Below the pieces are notes generated by a model, which had not been told where the DNA came from, made no database searches, and saw only the letters and a list, made by a program, of their open reading frames with translations. Below, piece after piece: positions 15,878 to 25,509 of a stretch of DNA of 49,316 nucleotides. Position numbers and translations under genes: made by a program. This DNA comes from an uncultured Verrucomicrobiota bacterium. GTDB taxonomy: Bacteria; Verrucomicrobiota; Kiritimatiellia; CAJWTS01. The DNA is taken from contig CAJWTS010000023.1 of assembly GCA_913047795.1 (NCBI GenBank), forward strand, positions 1 through 49,316. The letters are read 5' to 3'. Every line of letters begins with the position of its first letter. The stretch's first letter is position 1.

Positions 15878-18800
15878 CTAGTTGGTCGTCTCGGTCGGGA
15901 GGCCCAGGTGCTTTTTGTAGGCGGCGCGAACCCGCTCCTGGCATGCGTCGAGTGTGGTGAGAAGGTCGGCGCCGGATGTGCCGGGGCCCATTACCCTTCG
16001 GGCAAGAGCCTCGAGCGCGTCACCCGAGCGGGGGAGGGCGTGCACCTGACGGTCCTCCAGGATTTGCAGGCAATGTTCGACGCGGCGGAGAAAGATGTAG
16101 TCCTCCTTGAGTTGCTCCGTGACATCGGCGGGGAGCAGGCCGTGCGCGGCGAGTTTATCGGCGGCGCGCAGCGTATTCCCCTCGAGCAGATCGCCGGCTT
16201 TTGCGAGGTGTTTGAGCTGCAGCCCCTGGATCAGGAATTCGGCATCCCGAATGCCGCCCAGCCCGCTCTTGATATCGCGTTTCCCGATGCTGCCCATGTC
16301 CAGTTTGCGGACCGCTTTGTTGCGCATCTCGTCGATCGCCGTCGCTATTTCGTCGAGCGAACGCGGGGTTTCGAGCAGCGGTCGCAGGCCTTTGAGCAGG
16401 GCCTCCGCCAGGGTCGCGTCGCCCGCGATATAACGTAGCTTGAGCAGGGCCTGGATTTCCCAGAGTCCGGCCGCCTCCACATAGTATTCCAGCAACCGGG
16501 GCAATCGATGCACCAGCGAACCGGATCGGCCGTAAGGCCGTAGTCGCAGATCCACGCGATAGGCAATCCCGGCATCCGTATGCATCGCAAGGTCGGATCG
16601 CAGTTGCTCCATGACGGGTTCGAAGTCACGCGGTTCGGCATCCGCGGAACAGACGGCGACCAGGTCGATATCCGAACTGTAGTTCAATTCGCCACCGCCT
16701 AGTTTCCCCAGCGCCAGGACGCAGAAGTCCGCGCCCGCGTGACGGCTGGATTCAGGGTCCAGTTCGTTGTCGGGGTTCGTTACGATGCGCGCCAGGGCGG
16801 CCGCCACGACGGCGTCACCGAGGGCCGACAGCTCGTCCGTTACATCAGCAATTGGGGCCTTGAGGCAGATGTCGCGCGTACCGATCCGCAGTATCTCGCG
16901 TCGACGGAATCGGCGCAGCGTATGGAGCCATTCGTCGTGTGTGTCGACGGCGTTACCCAGCGCGATGAGTTCGTGTTTGAGTCGGTTCCGCGTGCGCCGG
17001 CTGTGAAGCAATTCCGGATCGGTTACCCAATCGAAGAACTCGGGGTATTGAATCAGCGTCTCGGCAAGAAATTGACTCGCAGCGAAAATATCAAGCAGGA
17101 TTTCGAGGCGCTTGGGCTGGGCCAGCAGGTGCTGCGCGTGTTCCCTGGGGCGGTCCACGGCCCGCATGTGTCGTTCCCAGTTGTTGAGCGCCATGTCGGG
17201 GTACGGCGTGCGGCTGATGATCTCGAAAGCCAGCACGGCAAGCGGCGCGAACTGATGACGATCGCCGATTGCGCGAGCCAGTCCCTCGACATTCTTGACA
17301 CAGCGAACGGGGTCGTTGAATCCGGCTCGTGTGAACAACTCGGGTGCGAACACGTCCGGGTGGTGCGAGAAGACCACATCGGCGATACTGCCGCGCGGCG
17401 GGCCGGGCAATGTTTCACGTCCGAAATGGTCTTCGACGAACTTGCGAATCACGGCTGTATGGGTCTCGAAGTCCAGGTGCAGTTGTTCTTCGGGCCGCAG
17501 GGCCGCGCCACGTTCATAGCCCATCCGGCGCGCGAGATGGGCAAACTCAAACGATTCCGTGGCCGGCAAGAGCAGGTCTTGTGCGGAGCCGCGCAGCATG
17601 CGAAGTCCGTTTATCAGCCGGCGCAGGAAATAGTAGGCGTCCGTGAGTTGATCGCATTCGGCGCGCTCGAGCAGACATTTCTCGGCAAGCGCGACGAGGG
17701 CCTGGTGAATGCGTGGTGTGCGCAGTTCCGTGTGTTCGGCGCCGTGCATGACCTGCAGGATCTGGACGTCGTATTCCAGGTCGACCAGTCCGCCGGGGCT
17801 GAACTTGGCGTTGTATCTGCCCGGCTGGTCCTTTTCCTGGAACTGCTTGAGTCGCAGGCTGCGTAATTCGGCGAGATCGATGCTATCGGCGCGATAGATG
17901 AAATCATCGCGCAATCGTTCGATCCGCGCGCCGAATTCGGGGTCGCCGCCGATCGCGCGCAGGCGAACCAGCGCCAATCGCTCGAACGAATGCACGCGTC
18001 CGCCGGGTCCGTAATAGCGAATGAAATTATCGAGGCTGCAGGCGAGCGGCCCCTTGTTGCCATGGGGACGCAATCGCAGGTCGACGCGAAAGATACCCTC
18101 GCGTTTGGACCGGATAGCGTTCGTGATATTTCGGGCCAACTGTTCGAAGAAGTCCGCGTTCTGGATGGTCTGTTCGCCGTCGGTATGGCCGCTGTCGCTA
18201 TAGACAAAGAGCAGTTCAATGTCGGACGCATAGCCCAGCGCAACACCGCCCAGCTTGCCCAATCCAAATAGGGCAAAGCGCGCATCGAGGTTACCCACGG
18301 TGCGCGGGGTTCCATGTTTCTGCACAAGAGCGTTCAGTTCCACGCTGACGACTTCATCGATCACCAGTTCGATAAGCTCGGTCAATGCTTCGGCGAACTG
18401 GCGTGGATCGTGCGCGTTGTCCACGATGTGACTGAGATCGATCGTGTACGCTTCATCGTCCTTGAATTCGTTGATCGCATCGCGCCTGGCTTCGAGCGTC
18501 GGGGCGCGCTTGACCATGTCCGACAACTCGCGGCGCAGTTGTTCGCGCGTCTTGCGCAGAGATGCGCCGCGCACGTGCGGCATCAGGATGGGAAGCAGCG
18601 ACTCGTACTGAACACGAACGAAATCCTCCCAGATGAATTCGCTCGCGCCGAGTATACGCGCGAGGTCGCGAAGCATCGCCGGTTGCGAGAGCAGTTCTAC
18701 CCACTGACCGCTCTCGGGCAGTTTCAGAAGGTCGCCGATCATCAGTTCGTAGCGGCGCAAGGCGGCGGACGGATCCGGCGCGCGACTGAGCTGGTAACTG

Positions 18801-19645
18801 AATTGTTTGGTTAGCAGGACAGCGAACTTGAGCGGGTCGAGGTCTCCGGGCTCCTGGATTTTGTGTCCGCCGGCGTCGAGAACATAGATGTCATCTTCGA
18901 TCTGTCCGTCCTTGGTTCGAATCCGGATTTTCTCAATCCTGATCCGGTTCGCAACCAGCACGATGCTGAGGGAGTACAGGAAGGCCGGAGTATCCTGAGA
19001 CCGGACACGGAACCGGGTGGTGCTGCCGCCGTTGTCGATATCCAGATCGATGGGCAATAGAACGGGCGCGGGTGTTTCGCTGGTACGGACCATGTGGGCG
19101 GCCACCAATTCGTGGACACGGTTGCGCGCGGTCTCGAAGGTGCTCTCATCGGCGTCGTGCAAGGCGTTAAGCGTTTGCATCAATTCGCGCTGTAGGTTCT
19201 CCTCGGTCCCCGGTGTTTCGAGGGTGCCGATAAAATGATCGATGATGCGGCGGGGGTTCGCGGCACCGGATTTCGGTCGTACACGCCGCCGGTGTTTGAG
19301 GCCGCGACGCGGGACGGTCCTTTCCGCTACGCGCGCGTAGGTGAAAACATCGCCGGAGAGCACGCTGAACCCGGAGCCGGCCAGCACGCCACTTATCAGG
19401 GAGAACACGGACGGATAATCATACGCGATGATCGTGCAGTCGACGCGGCCATCCGCAAGGTGCGTGACAAGGGCACCGCACGGTTCTCGCGTCGAGAGGC
19501 TACCAAGCGCCTTGAGGTGATCGGCGATTTCTTCGATACGGAACGTCTCGAAATAGGATGCATCCAGTCGATCCAGGTGTTCGCGCAGAAGGTTCACGTC
19601 GGCCGTGGGACACGCCGCCGCAAGTTCTTCGAGTGAAGGTTTCAT
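15878..19645 (-). CDS. glnE: Glutamine synthetase adenylyltransferase GlnE with N-terminal ACT-like region
   Basis: GlnE adds AMP to, and removes it from, the GlnA tyrosine. The protein has 1255 residues; E. coli GlnE has about 945, so some 300 are extra at the N-terminus. Residues about 67-105 (CTIIAYDYPSVFSLISGVLA) and 208-285 (TTRFRVRSQDTPAFLYSLSI) look like the paired ACT domains of GlnD, which sense glutamine. The first nucleotidyltransferase domain (about 455-540) has GLGKLGG and SDIELLF. The second (about 974-1045) has ALGKLGGGELNYSSDIDL and RVDLRLRPYG. Each is followed by a helical GlnD_UR-type region (SPGGLVDLEY; SGLGGIRDAEF). The first acidic motif is D-I-E and the second D-I-D. No glnD is in the window. 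The ACT reading is by eye. Confidence 0.9.
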   Translation of the reverse strand: MKPSLEELAAACPTADVNLLREHLDRLDASYFETFRIEEIADHLKALGSLSTREPCGALVTHLADGRVDCTIIAYDYPSVFSLISGVLAGSGFSVLSGDVFTYARVAERTVPRRGLKHRRRVRPKSGAANPRRIIDHFIGTLETPGTEENLQRELMQTLNALHDADESTFETARNRVHELVAAHMVRTSETPAPVLLPIDLDIDNGGSTTRFRVRSQDTPAFLYSLSIVLVANRIRIEKIRIRTKDGQIEDDIYVLDAGGHKIQEPGDLDPLKFAVLLTKQFSYQLSRAPDPSAALRRYELMIGDLLKLPESGQWVELLSQPAMLRDLARILGASEFIWEDFVRVQYESLLPILMPHVRGASLRKTREQLRRELSDMVKRAPTLEARRDAINEFKDDEAYTIDLSHIVDNAHDPRQFAEALTELIELVIDEVVSVELNALVQKHGTPRTVGNLDARFALFGLGKLGGVALGYASDIELLFVYSDSGHTDGEQTIQNADFFEQLARNITNAIRSKREGIFRVDLRLRPHGNKGPLACSLDNFIRYYGPGGRVHSFERLALVRLRAIGGDPEFGARIERLRDDFIYRADSIDLAELRSLRLKQFQEKDQPGRYNAKFSPGGLVDLEYDVQILQVMHGAEHTELRTPRIHQALVALAEKCLLERAECDQLTDAYYFLRRLINGLRMLRGSAQDLLLPATESFEFAHLARRMGYERGAALRPEEQLHLDFETHTAVIRKFVEDHFGRETLPGPPRGSIADVVFSHHPDVFAPELFTRAGFNDPVRCVKNVEGLARAIGDRHQFAPLAVLAFEIISRTPYPDMALNNWERHMRAVDRPREHAQHLLAQPKRLEILLDIFAASQFLAETLIQYPEFFDWVTDPELLHSRRTRNRLKHELIALGNAVDTHDEWLHTLRRFRRREILRIGTRDICLKAPIADVTDELSALGDAVVAAALARIVTNPDNELDPESSRHAGADFCVLALGKLGGGELNYSSDIDLVAVCSADAEPRDFEPVMEQLRSDLAMHTDAGIAYRVDLRLRPYGRSGSLVHRLPRLLEYYVEAAGLWEIQALLKLRYIAGDATLAEALLKGLRPLLETPRSLDEIATAIDEMRNKAVRKLDMGSIGKRDIKSGLGGIRDAEFLIQGLQLKHLAKAGDLLEGNTLRAADKLAAHGLLPADVTEQLKEDYIFLRRVEHCLQILEDRQVHALPRSGDALEALARRVMGPGTSGADLLTTLDACQERVRAAYKKHLGLPTETTN

Positions 19646-19968
19646 CCTGCATGCCCGTCCATTGAATCGGGCCGGGCCGTCTCACCTTTATTCTACGCGA
19701 ACGATACACATGCTGGAACAAAAAGGCAGCTTGCCGGGAGGCCAGTGGGGGGGGAGGGATTGGGGGGCTGGGCTGAATCCCGGACAAGCTGGGCTAAGTT
19801 CATCACGCGTTGCTCAGCTTCCATTCTTTTTATAGGTTCGACCTCGAATGACGACAAGCGAAAAGATGAAGAAAACAATCGTGCTGTGACACCTGCCAAG
19901 TTGAGACGCGAATGTCCGTCCCGCACGCGGCGTGCGATGGAGAGATGTGTTGGTACGTCGGACGACGG
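19646..19968. other. 323-bp intergenic region between glnE and pfkA, with G-quadruplex motif
   Basis: I see no gene here. The plus strand at 19747-19772 has four G-runs (8, 3, 6 and 3 or more G) separated by 1-3 bases, a canonical G-quadruplex pattern on the non-template strand relative to the minus-strand genes. A small hairpin CGCACG-CGG-CGTGCG lies at 19922-19936. No clear promoter or T-rich terminator was recognised. Confidence 0.5.
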
Positions 19969-21192
19969 TCAGGTGGTGATGCCTGCCGGAATATCACCCG
20001 TCATGACAAAGAAGGGTTGGTTCGCGAACTCGCTGTACTTCGGACGCAATCGAGATGTCTCGTAATACTTCGAGACATCGACCAGCTTCTTGTGTCCTAC
20101 GACGACGTCCAGCGGCAGGTGACGGTATACGCCTCCGTTCACACAGACCAGTCGGCCGGACTCACCTTTCATGATGAGGTCGAGGGCCAGGTTGCCGTAC
20201 GCCATCGGAACGATCGAATCCACGGCGTCCGGGGCGCCGCAACGCACGAGATAACTCAGCCGCTGGCTCAGGACGTCGATCTTTTGGCCGTTGTTATAGT
20301 GTGCTGAATGATGTTTGATCTGGGTGGCAACGTAGTCGCCGATGCCGCCCAGCTTCTTGTGGCCGTACTGGTCGGGTTCGTCATCCTGGTAGTGCATATC
20401 GGCTTCACCTTCAAGGACGGCGCCTTCTGAGACCAGTACGACGGCGTAGTGGCTCGGGTTTCGATTGCGGCTGCGGACCAGGCATTCGGTCAAATGTTCC
20501 AAGTTGGCGGGAAATTCCGGGATCACACAGCGATCCGCCGCGCCCGCCATTGTCGGTACGAGGGCGGTGAATCCGGCGTACCTCCCGAAGACTTCAATTA
20601 CCAGGATTCGCTCGTGCGAACCGGCGGTTGTGCGAAGTTCATGCGCCAATTCGATCGTTCGCGTGACACAGGTGCTGAATCCGATGCAGTAGTCTGTTCC
20701 CGGCACGTCGTTATCCATGGTTTTCGGCACGGCCACCACGGGAAAACCTTTCTGGTGCAGGTGCTGTGCGTAACTCAGCGTGTCATCACCGCCAATGGGA
20801 ATCAATATGTCGATGCCCAGAAACTCAAGGTTCTTGAGCACTTCGTTAGTCAGGTCGTTGACGTCATCATTGTACGTGTCGCGCAGATGATGTGGAACGG
20901 CATCGCGATCCAAGTGGCTCGGTCTTGTCCGCGACGAATGCAGGAATGTTCCGCCGGTGCGCGCCGCGCGTGCCACGACCTCCTCGGTGAGTTCCCGCGC
21001 ATGATCGTAATTGTCGGCGTCCTTGTCGCGAACGATTTCGACGAGTCCCTTCCATCCGCGGCGAATGCCGATCACGTGGTATCCCTCGCGCAGGGCGCGA
21101 ATCGTCACGCCGCGGATCGCGGGATTCAGGCCGGGGCAATCGCCACCGCCGGTCAGAATTCCGATCGTTCCTTTTTTACCTTTTATTGCCAT
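19969..21192 (-). CDS. Pyrophosphate-type 6-phosphofructokinase
   Basis: The enzyme phosphorylates fructose 6-phosphate in glycolysis. The protein has 407 residues. It has GGGDCPGLN near residue 15 and the substrate loop FGRYAGFTA. The two phosphoryl-donor positions read GGDDT (134-138) and PKTMDND (156-162). ATP enzymes have GGDGS and PGTIDND; Asp and Lys at these places mark PPi-dependent members, whose reaction is reversible. The extended loop TFLHSSRTRPSHLD is also typical of the long PFK group. Some group members use ATP despite similar loops, so the donor is inferred. The nearest minus-strand genes include pyruvate kinase, 4 kb upstream. Confidence 0.9.
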   Translation of the reverse strand: MAIKGKKGTIGILTGGGDCPGLNPAIRGVTIRALREGYHVIGIRRGWKGLVEIVRDKDADNYDHARELTEEVVARAARTGGTFLHSSRTRPSHLDRDAVPHHLRDTYNDDVNDLTNEVLKNLEFLGIDILIPIGGDDTLSYAQHLHQKGFPVVAVPKTMDNDVPGTDYCIGFSTCVTRTIELAHELRTTAGSHERILVIEVFGRYAGFTALVPTMAGAADRCVIPEFPANLEHLTECLVRSRNRNPSHYAVVLVSEGAVLEGEADMHYQDDEPDQYGHKKLGGIGDYVATQIKHHSAHYNNGQKIDVLSQRLSYLVRCGAPDAVDSIVPMAYGNLALDLIMKGESGRLVCVNGGVYRHLPLDVVVGHKKLVDVSKYYETSRLRPKYSEFANQPFFVMTGDIPAGITT

Positions 21193-21290
21193 CGATATTC
21201 GCCCCGTGCGGAGGTGTTATCATGATAATCCTTGGCCCCGGGTCAAGGCCCAATTCGAAACAGCGGGAAAACGAACGCCACCCACGCGAA

Positions 21291-23216
21291 TCATGTCACG
21301 TCCGGAAGGAATGGCGGCACGGGGCAACCCAGGGCATCACCGATCGCGCGGATGAGTTCGGCTTCTTCGATGCAGATGCGTTCATCGGCCGTGATGCAAG
21401 CTACGCAAGATTGGATCACCAGCTTCTTGATCGACGGCGCGGCACCGTCCAATTCGGTGAGCGCTTCATCCAGAATCTGCATGGAACACTGGTCCGGCTG
21501 AGAGAGGTCCGGACGCAAGCCGGGAGGCAACTGTGCGGTCGCAGCACGAAAGGCGGCCTGCGCCGCTTCGGTCGTTTCATGTCCGAGATAGGCCAGTGTT
21601 GAAAGAAGTCGTCCGAGCACGGGTAGTGCACTCGAGATCTGGCGGTGCTTAACGGGTGCCGGTGGGATTCGTTTGTATGCGGGCGCCAGGTGCCGTAGCA
21701 GGATCCGGTGCAGGGCGAACTCGAACAGATCGATCTGATCATCGGCCTCGATCAAATGGCGTACATTTTCGGAGAACGCCGTGAATTGACGCGCCGAAAG
21801 TCCGCGTAGCGCGGGTAAGGCCAGGTCGACCAGCGGTAATCGGGCGGCACGCGGAAGAGATGTCAGGGCGCTCATCAGTCGTTCCGTTTCAGCATAGACC
21901 TCCGGGTCCGCTGCCGTTTGCAGTCGTTTCAGTTGCTTGCCGCGCGCGCCCGGATCCGAATTAAGCAGTATGCCGTAGACGACAGCACGCGCACCGAACG
22001 GTTCGTGGGCGGCGCGCGTGAGGTTCTCGGGAATCGATGCGATGATTCCGGCCGCGTAGTCGATATGCGCCGACTGCGGCGCCCCGATCTGCTCAACGAC
22101 GGTTTCCGGGTTGATCGTCATGCGCGATTCGCCGGCGAATGCCTGTAGACCGGCCGCCCGCGCGGGCGGCGGCGCAGCCGTTGCCGCCACGGCGGCCGAA
22201 GATCGCTGTTCATCGGTGAACCTGGGGTCGATACGCTGGATCCGCTCGTCAAGCGGCGGATGCGTCGCGAGCAGGTTCGTGAACCGTGAAGACAGGCCGT
22301 TGGCGAAGAAGAGATGACTGGCCTCCTCTGCATGGGGGTGCTCGATTCGTGATCCACGTTCGTAGCCGCCGATGCGTTTCAAAGCGCCGGCGATTCCATC
22401 GGGCTCGCGCGTGAACTGGACAGCAGAGGCATCCGCCAGAAACTCGCGCTGGCGAGAGACGGCACTCTTGATCAGTTTCCCAAAAAAGACGCCAATATAA
22501 CCGATCCCCATGAGACATGCGCCCAGCACGACGAGCGGCATCTGGTTGTTCTCGCGTCGCCGCGCGCGATACATGGAGCTGTACATGGAACTGCGCAGCA
22601 GGAAATAGCCGACGATGCCGATGACAAGGATGCCGTTCAAGATCCCCATCAGGCGAATGTTGAGGCGCATGTCGCCGTTCAGGATATGACTGAACTCATG
22701 CGCCATGACGCCCTGGAGTTCCGCGCGGTTGAGTTTTTCCATGCAGCCGCGGGTGACGCCGATCACGGCGTTGCCCGGCGTATACCCGGCGGCGAACGCA
22801 TTGATGCTGTCTTCCTCTATCAGGTATACCGGCGGCACGGGTGTGCCTGAGGCGATGGCCATCTCCTCGATCACGTTGAGTAACTTGCGTTCATCGCCGG
22901 CGCTGCTACCGGGATCGAGCAGGCGTCCGCCGAGGTGTTCCGCCACGGCCGCGCCACCGCCGCGCAGCGCGACGATCTTGCTTAGGCTGCCGATGACGAC
23001 AATGGCGATCGTGATCCCCAGCACCCAGATGGCCATCGAGGGGTTCCAGAGGTGCGTCAGGTCCGTTTCGCCGCTGACCTTGGTCTCCACGCCCAAGAAC
23101 ACGAGGGCGAAGGCCAGGTAGACGGCGACGACGATAGATACAACCGCCAGCGCAAAGTAGATAACCAGCAGAGAGGTCTTGTGACGCGCGGCGTCCTGAT
23201 GCTCGAAGAAGTTCAC
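21291..23216 (-). CDS. M48 family metallopeptidase (HtpX-like) with long C-terminal region
   Basis: The protein has 641 residues. The N-terminus has two membrane helices (about 15-42 and 62-82), then a zinc peptidase domain with HEFSH at 173-177 and third ligand Glu258 in RQREFLADASA. Two more membrane helices lie between them (about 190-208 and 227-247). The Lys/Ala-rich link after HPPLDERIQRIDP leads to about 290 residues of mostly helical sequence with no recognised domain, absent from E. coli HtpX (about 290 residues). It is 64 bp after lemA on the same strand, a common pairing. It probably degrades membrane or misfolded proteins; the substrate is unknown. Confidence 0.9.
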   Translation of the reverse strand: MNFFEHQDAARHKTSLLVIYFALAVVSIVVAVYLAFALVFLGVETKVSGETDLTHLWNPSMAIWVLGITIAIVVIGSLSKIVALRGGGAAVAEHLGGRLLDPGSSAGDERKLLNVIEEMAIASGTPVPPVYLIEEDSINAFAAGYTPGNAVIGVTRGCMEKLNRAELQGVMAHEFSHILNGDMRLNIRLMGILNGILVIGIVGYFLLRSSMYSSMYRARRRENNQMPLVVLGACLMGIGYIGVFFGKLIKSAVSRQREFLADASAVQFTREPDGIAGALKRIGGYERGSRIEHPHAEEASHLFFANGLSSRFTNLLATHPPLDERIQRIDPRFTDEQRSSAAVAATAAPPPARAAGLQAFAGESRMTINPETVVEQIGAPQSAHIDYAAGIIASIPENLTRAAHEPFGARAVVYGILLNSDPGARGKQLKRLQTAADPEVYAETERLMSALTSLPRAARLPLVDLALPALRGLSARQFTAFSENVRHLIEADDQIDLFEFALHRILLRHLAPAYKRIPPAPVKHRQISSALPVLGRLLSTLAYLGHETTEAAQAAFRAATAQLPPGLRPDLSQPDQCSMQILDEALTELDGAAPSIKKLVIQSCVACITADERICIEEAELIRAIGDALGCPVPPFLPDVT

Positions 23217-23280
23217 GGATTGGGCTGGCCCTCAACCATCTGGCGCCCACTGGGCGGTGACGGTTCACGGGTGAGTCAGA

Positions 23281-23874
23281 CTAGCTGAAATCCACCTTCG
23301 GGGCTTCGCGCTCGGCGGCATCCTCGATTTCGAAGAGTTGTGCAGCAGCAAAGCCGAACGGCCCGGCGATCAGGACGTTCGGGAATTTCTCACGTTCGGT
23401 GTTATAGGTCATGACCGAGTCGTTGTACGCCTGTCGCGCGAAGGAAACCTTGTTTTCGGTCGACGTCAGCTCTTCCATGAGTTGCGACATGGTCTGGTTC
23501 GCCTTGAGGTCGGGATAGCGTTCAACGGTAACCATCATGCGCCCCAGCGCGCCGCTGAGGACCGACTCCGCGCCGGACAGTTGCTGCATGGCACCCGCGT
23601 CGCCGGGGTCCGATGCGGCCTTCTGGTTGGCGCCGACCGCCTGGTTGCGTGCCTGAATGACCGCCTCCAGTGTTTCCTTTTCATGCGACATGTAGGTCTT
23701 GGCGGTCTCGACCAGATTGGGGATCAAATCGTAACGGCGCTTAAGCTGCACATCGATCTGCGCGAAAGCGTTCTTGAACCGGTTGCGCAGCGCGACCAGT
23801 TTGTTGTAGATGCCGATCAGCGCGATGACGATGATCACGACGACGGCAAGGGTGACAAGTAAAGGGACATTCAT
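23281..23874 (-). CDS. lemA: LemA family protein
   Basis: The protein has 197 residues. One N-terminal membrane helix (PLLVTLAVVVIIVIALIGIY) is followed by the LemA helical bundle, with the family box YNKLVALRNRFKNAFAQIDV, then LKRRYDLIPNLVETAKTY and RQAYNDSVMTYNTEREKFP. GGGAGG precedes the ATG. The biochemical role of LemA proteins is not established. The adjacency to an M48 peptidase is the usual context and suggests a shared envelope function. Confidence 0.93.
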   Translation of the reverse strand: MNVPLLVTLAVVVIIVIALIGIYNKLVALRNRFKNAFAQIDVQLKRRYDLIPNLVETAKTYMSHEKETLEAVIQARNQAVGANQKAASDPGDAGAMQQLSGAESVLSGALGRMMVTVERYPDLKANQTMSQLMEELTSTENKVSFARQAYNDSVMTYNTEREKFPNVLIAGPFGFAAAQLFEIEDAAEREAPKVDFS

Positions 23875-24011
23875 GTTCGATAGCCTCCCGGTTTGTTTCT
23901 GTTCGTTCGAGCTTCGCCGAGTATAGGGGAGGTGAAATGGGAATCCAACAGGAAATTGGAAGGGGAGATTGAAGACTGAAAAATTTGGGGTTGGGGAACG
24001 CGTACGGGAGA

Positions 24012-25439
24012 TCAGTTTACGGTTGCGATCTCGATCATGTTCGTGCTGCCCCGTTGACCGAATACCGGTCCGCAGACGAGAAGTACGCGGTCGCCGCGGC
24101 GGGCGATGCTGTGTTTGCGAGCGAAAGCCGTGGCGGCACGTAGCAGGTTCAGGCGTGTGCGAATGCCGACGTCATACACGGGAATGACGCCGTGGTAGAT
24201 GCGCATGCGCCGCACGCTCTCGCGGTTTCCGCTGAATACGAGAATGGGTGCGTGGGGCCGACTCTTGGAGAGGTAACGCGCGGTTCGGCCGGAGACGGTA
24301 TGTGCGACAACAGCCTTCACGGCGAGGCTGTCGGTGATCCCCAGGGTTGCCTGCCCAATGGCGTCTTGTACGGGATTGAGTTGGCTGGTGGTGGATGCGT
24401 CGCGATCGGGTCGCTGGCTCTCGAGATAATTTTCCGTCGTCTTGGCAATCGCGTCCATCATGCGGATCGTGCGTGCCGGATGCTTGCCGATCGCGGTCTC
24501 ACCGGAGAGCATCACGGCGTCGGTCCCGTCCAGGATCGCGTTCGCTACATCCGAGACTTCGGCGCGGGTCGGCGTGGCCTCGGTGGTCATGGATTCCAGC
24601 ATCTGTGTTGCGGTGATGACGAACTTATCCGCCGCGTTGGCGCGCGCAATCAGATCTTTCTGTAAAACCGGTACGCGCGTGATATCCATTTCAAGTCCGA
24701 GATCGCCACGCGCCACCATGATCCCGTCCGCCGCCTCGATGATCTGATCGATGAATTCGATGGCTTCGGGTTTTTCGATCTTGGCAATGACGCCGGCCGT
24801 GGAGCCTTTCATTGCGCGCCGCAGCCGTTGTAGGTCCCTGGGGTGGCGCACGAATGAGAGCGCCACGAAATCGACGCCTGCCGCGAGACCGGTGGCGAGA
24901 TCCTTGCGATCCTTGGCGGTGAAGGAAGATGCCGACACGGGTGTATCGGGCAGATTGATCCCCTTGTGGCTGGCGATCGGTCCGCCGTGTGTGACGCGGC
25001 AGTGCACGTCTCGGCCCACGACCTTGATCGTCTTCAGTTCGACACGCCCATCGTTGATCAGAATGCGATGGCCACGACGTATGTCGCGCGTCAACGCGTT
25101 GTAGCCAACCGGGAAAACGCCGTCACGTCCCCGTATGCGACGGGTGGTGAGAATAACGGTCTGACGATCTTTCAGGTAGGCATTTGTATTCGCCAGTTCG
25201 CCGAGTCGGATGCGGGGGCCGCAGAGATCCTGGAGAATGGCGACCTCATGGCCCAGTTTGCGGCTGATGCTGCGTATGCGTCGCACGGCCTCCTGATGGC
25301 TTTCGGTACCGCCGTGTGAAAAATTCAGCCGGAAGACATCGACCCCGGCCTTGATCAGGCGCGTGATTCCCTCGTTCGTGTGCGACGCGGGTCCAAGCGT
25401 GGCGACGATCTTCGTTCGGCGTGTGGTTTCCAGTTTCAT
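24012..25439 (-). CDS. pyk: Pyruvate kinase
   Basis: Pyruvate kinase converts phosphoenolpyruvate and ADP to pyruvate and ATP. The protein has 475 residues. It has KIVATLGPASH, VFRLNFSHGG, the catalytic Lys region GVIAKIEKPEA, MVARGDLGLEM and ITATQMLESM, followed by the C-domain with VVAHTVSGRTARYLSK. Length and order are normal for the family. In the window it sits between LemA and a Ste24-type protease, about 70 bp from the latter. Confidence 0.97.
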   Translation of the reverse strand: MKLETTRRTKIVATLGPASHTNEGITRLIKAGVDVFRLNFSHGGTESHQEAVRRIRSISRKLGHEVAILQDLCGPRIRLGELANTNAYLKDRQTVILTTRRIRGRDGVFPVGYNALTRDIRRGHRILINDGRVELKTIKVVGRDVHCRVTHGGPIASHKGINLPDTPVSASSFTAKDRKDLATGLAAGVDFVALSFVRHPRDLQRLRRAMKGSTAGVIAKIEKPEAIEFIDQIIEAADGIMVARGDLGLEMDITRVPVLQKDLIARANAADKFVITATQMLESMTTEATPTRAEVSDVANAILDGTDAVMLSGETAIGKHPARTIRMMDAIAKTTENYLESQRPDRDASTTSQLNPVQDAIGQATLGITDSLAVKAVVAHTVSGRTARYLSKSRPHAPILVFSGNRESVRRMRIYHGVIPVYDVGIRTRLNLLRAATAFARKHSIARRGDRVLLVCGPVFGQRGSTNMIEIATVN

Positions 25440-25509
25440 GGGTCAGAAAACAGCACGTTACGCGATAAACGCGTTCGCGTCCAACCGCCTTGTTCGCGCC
25501 ACGGACGAC

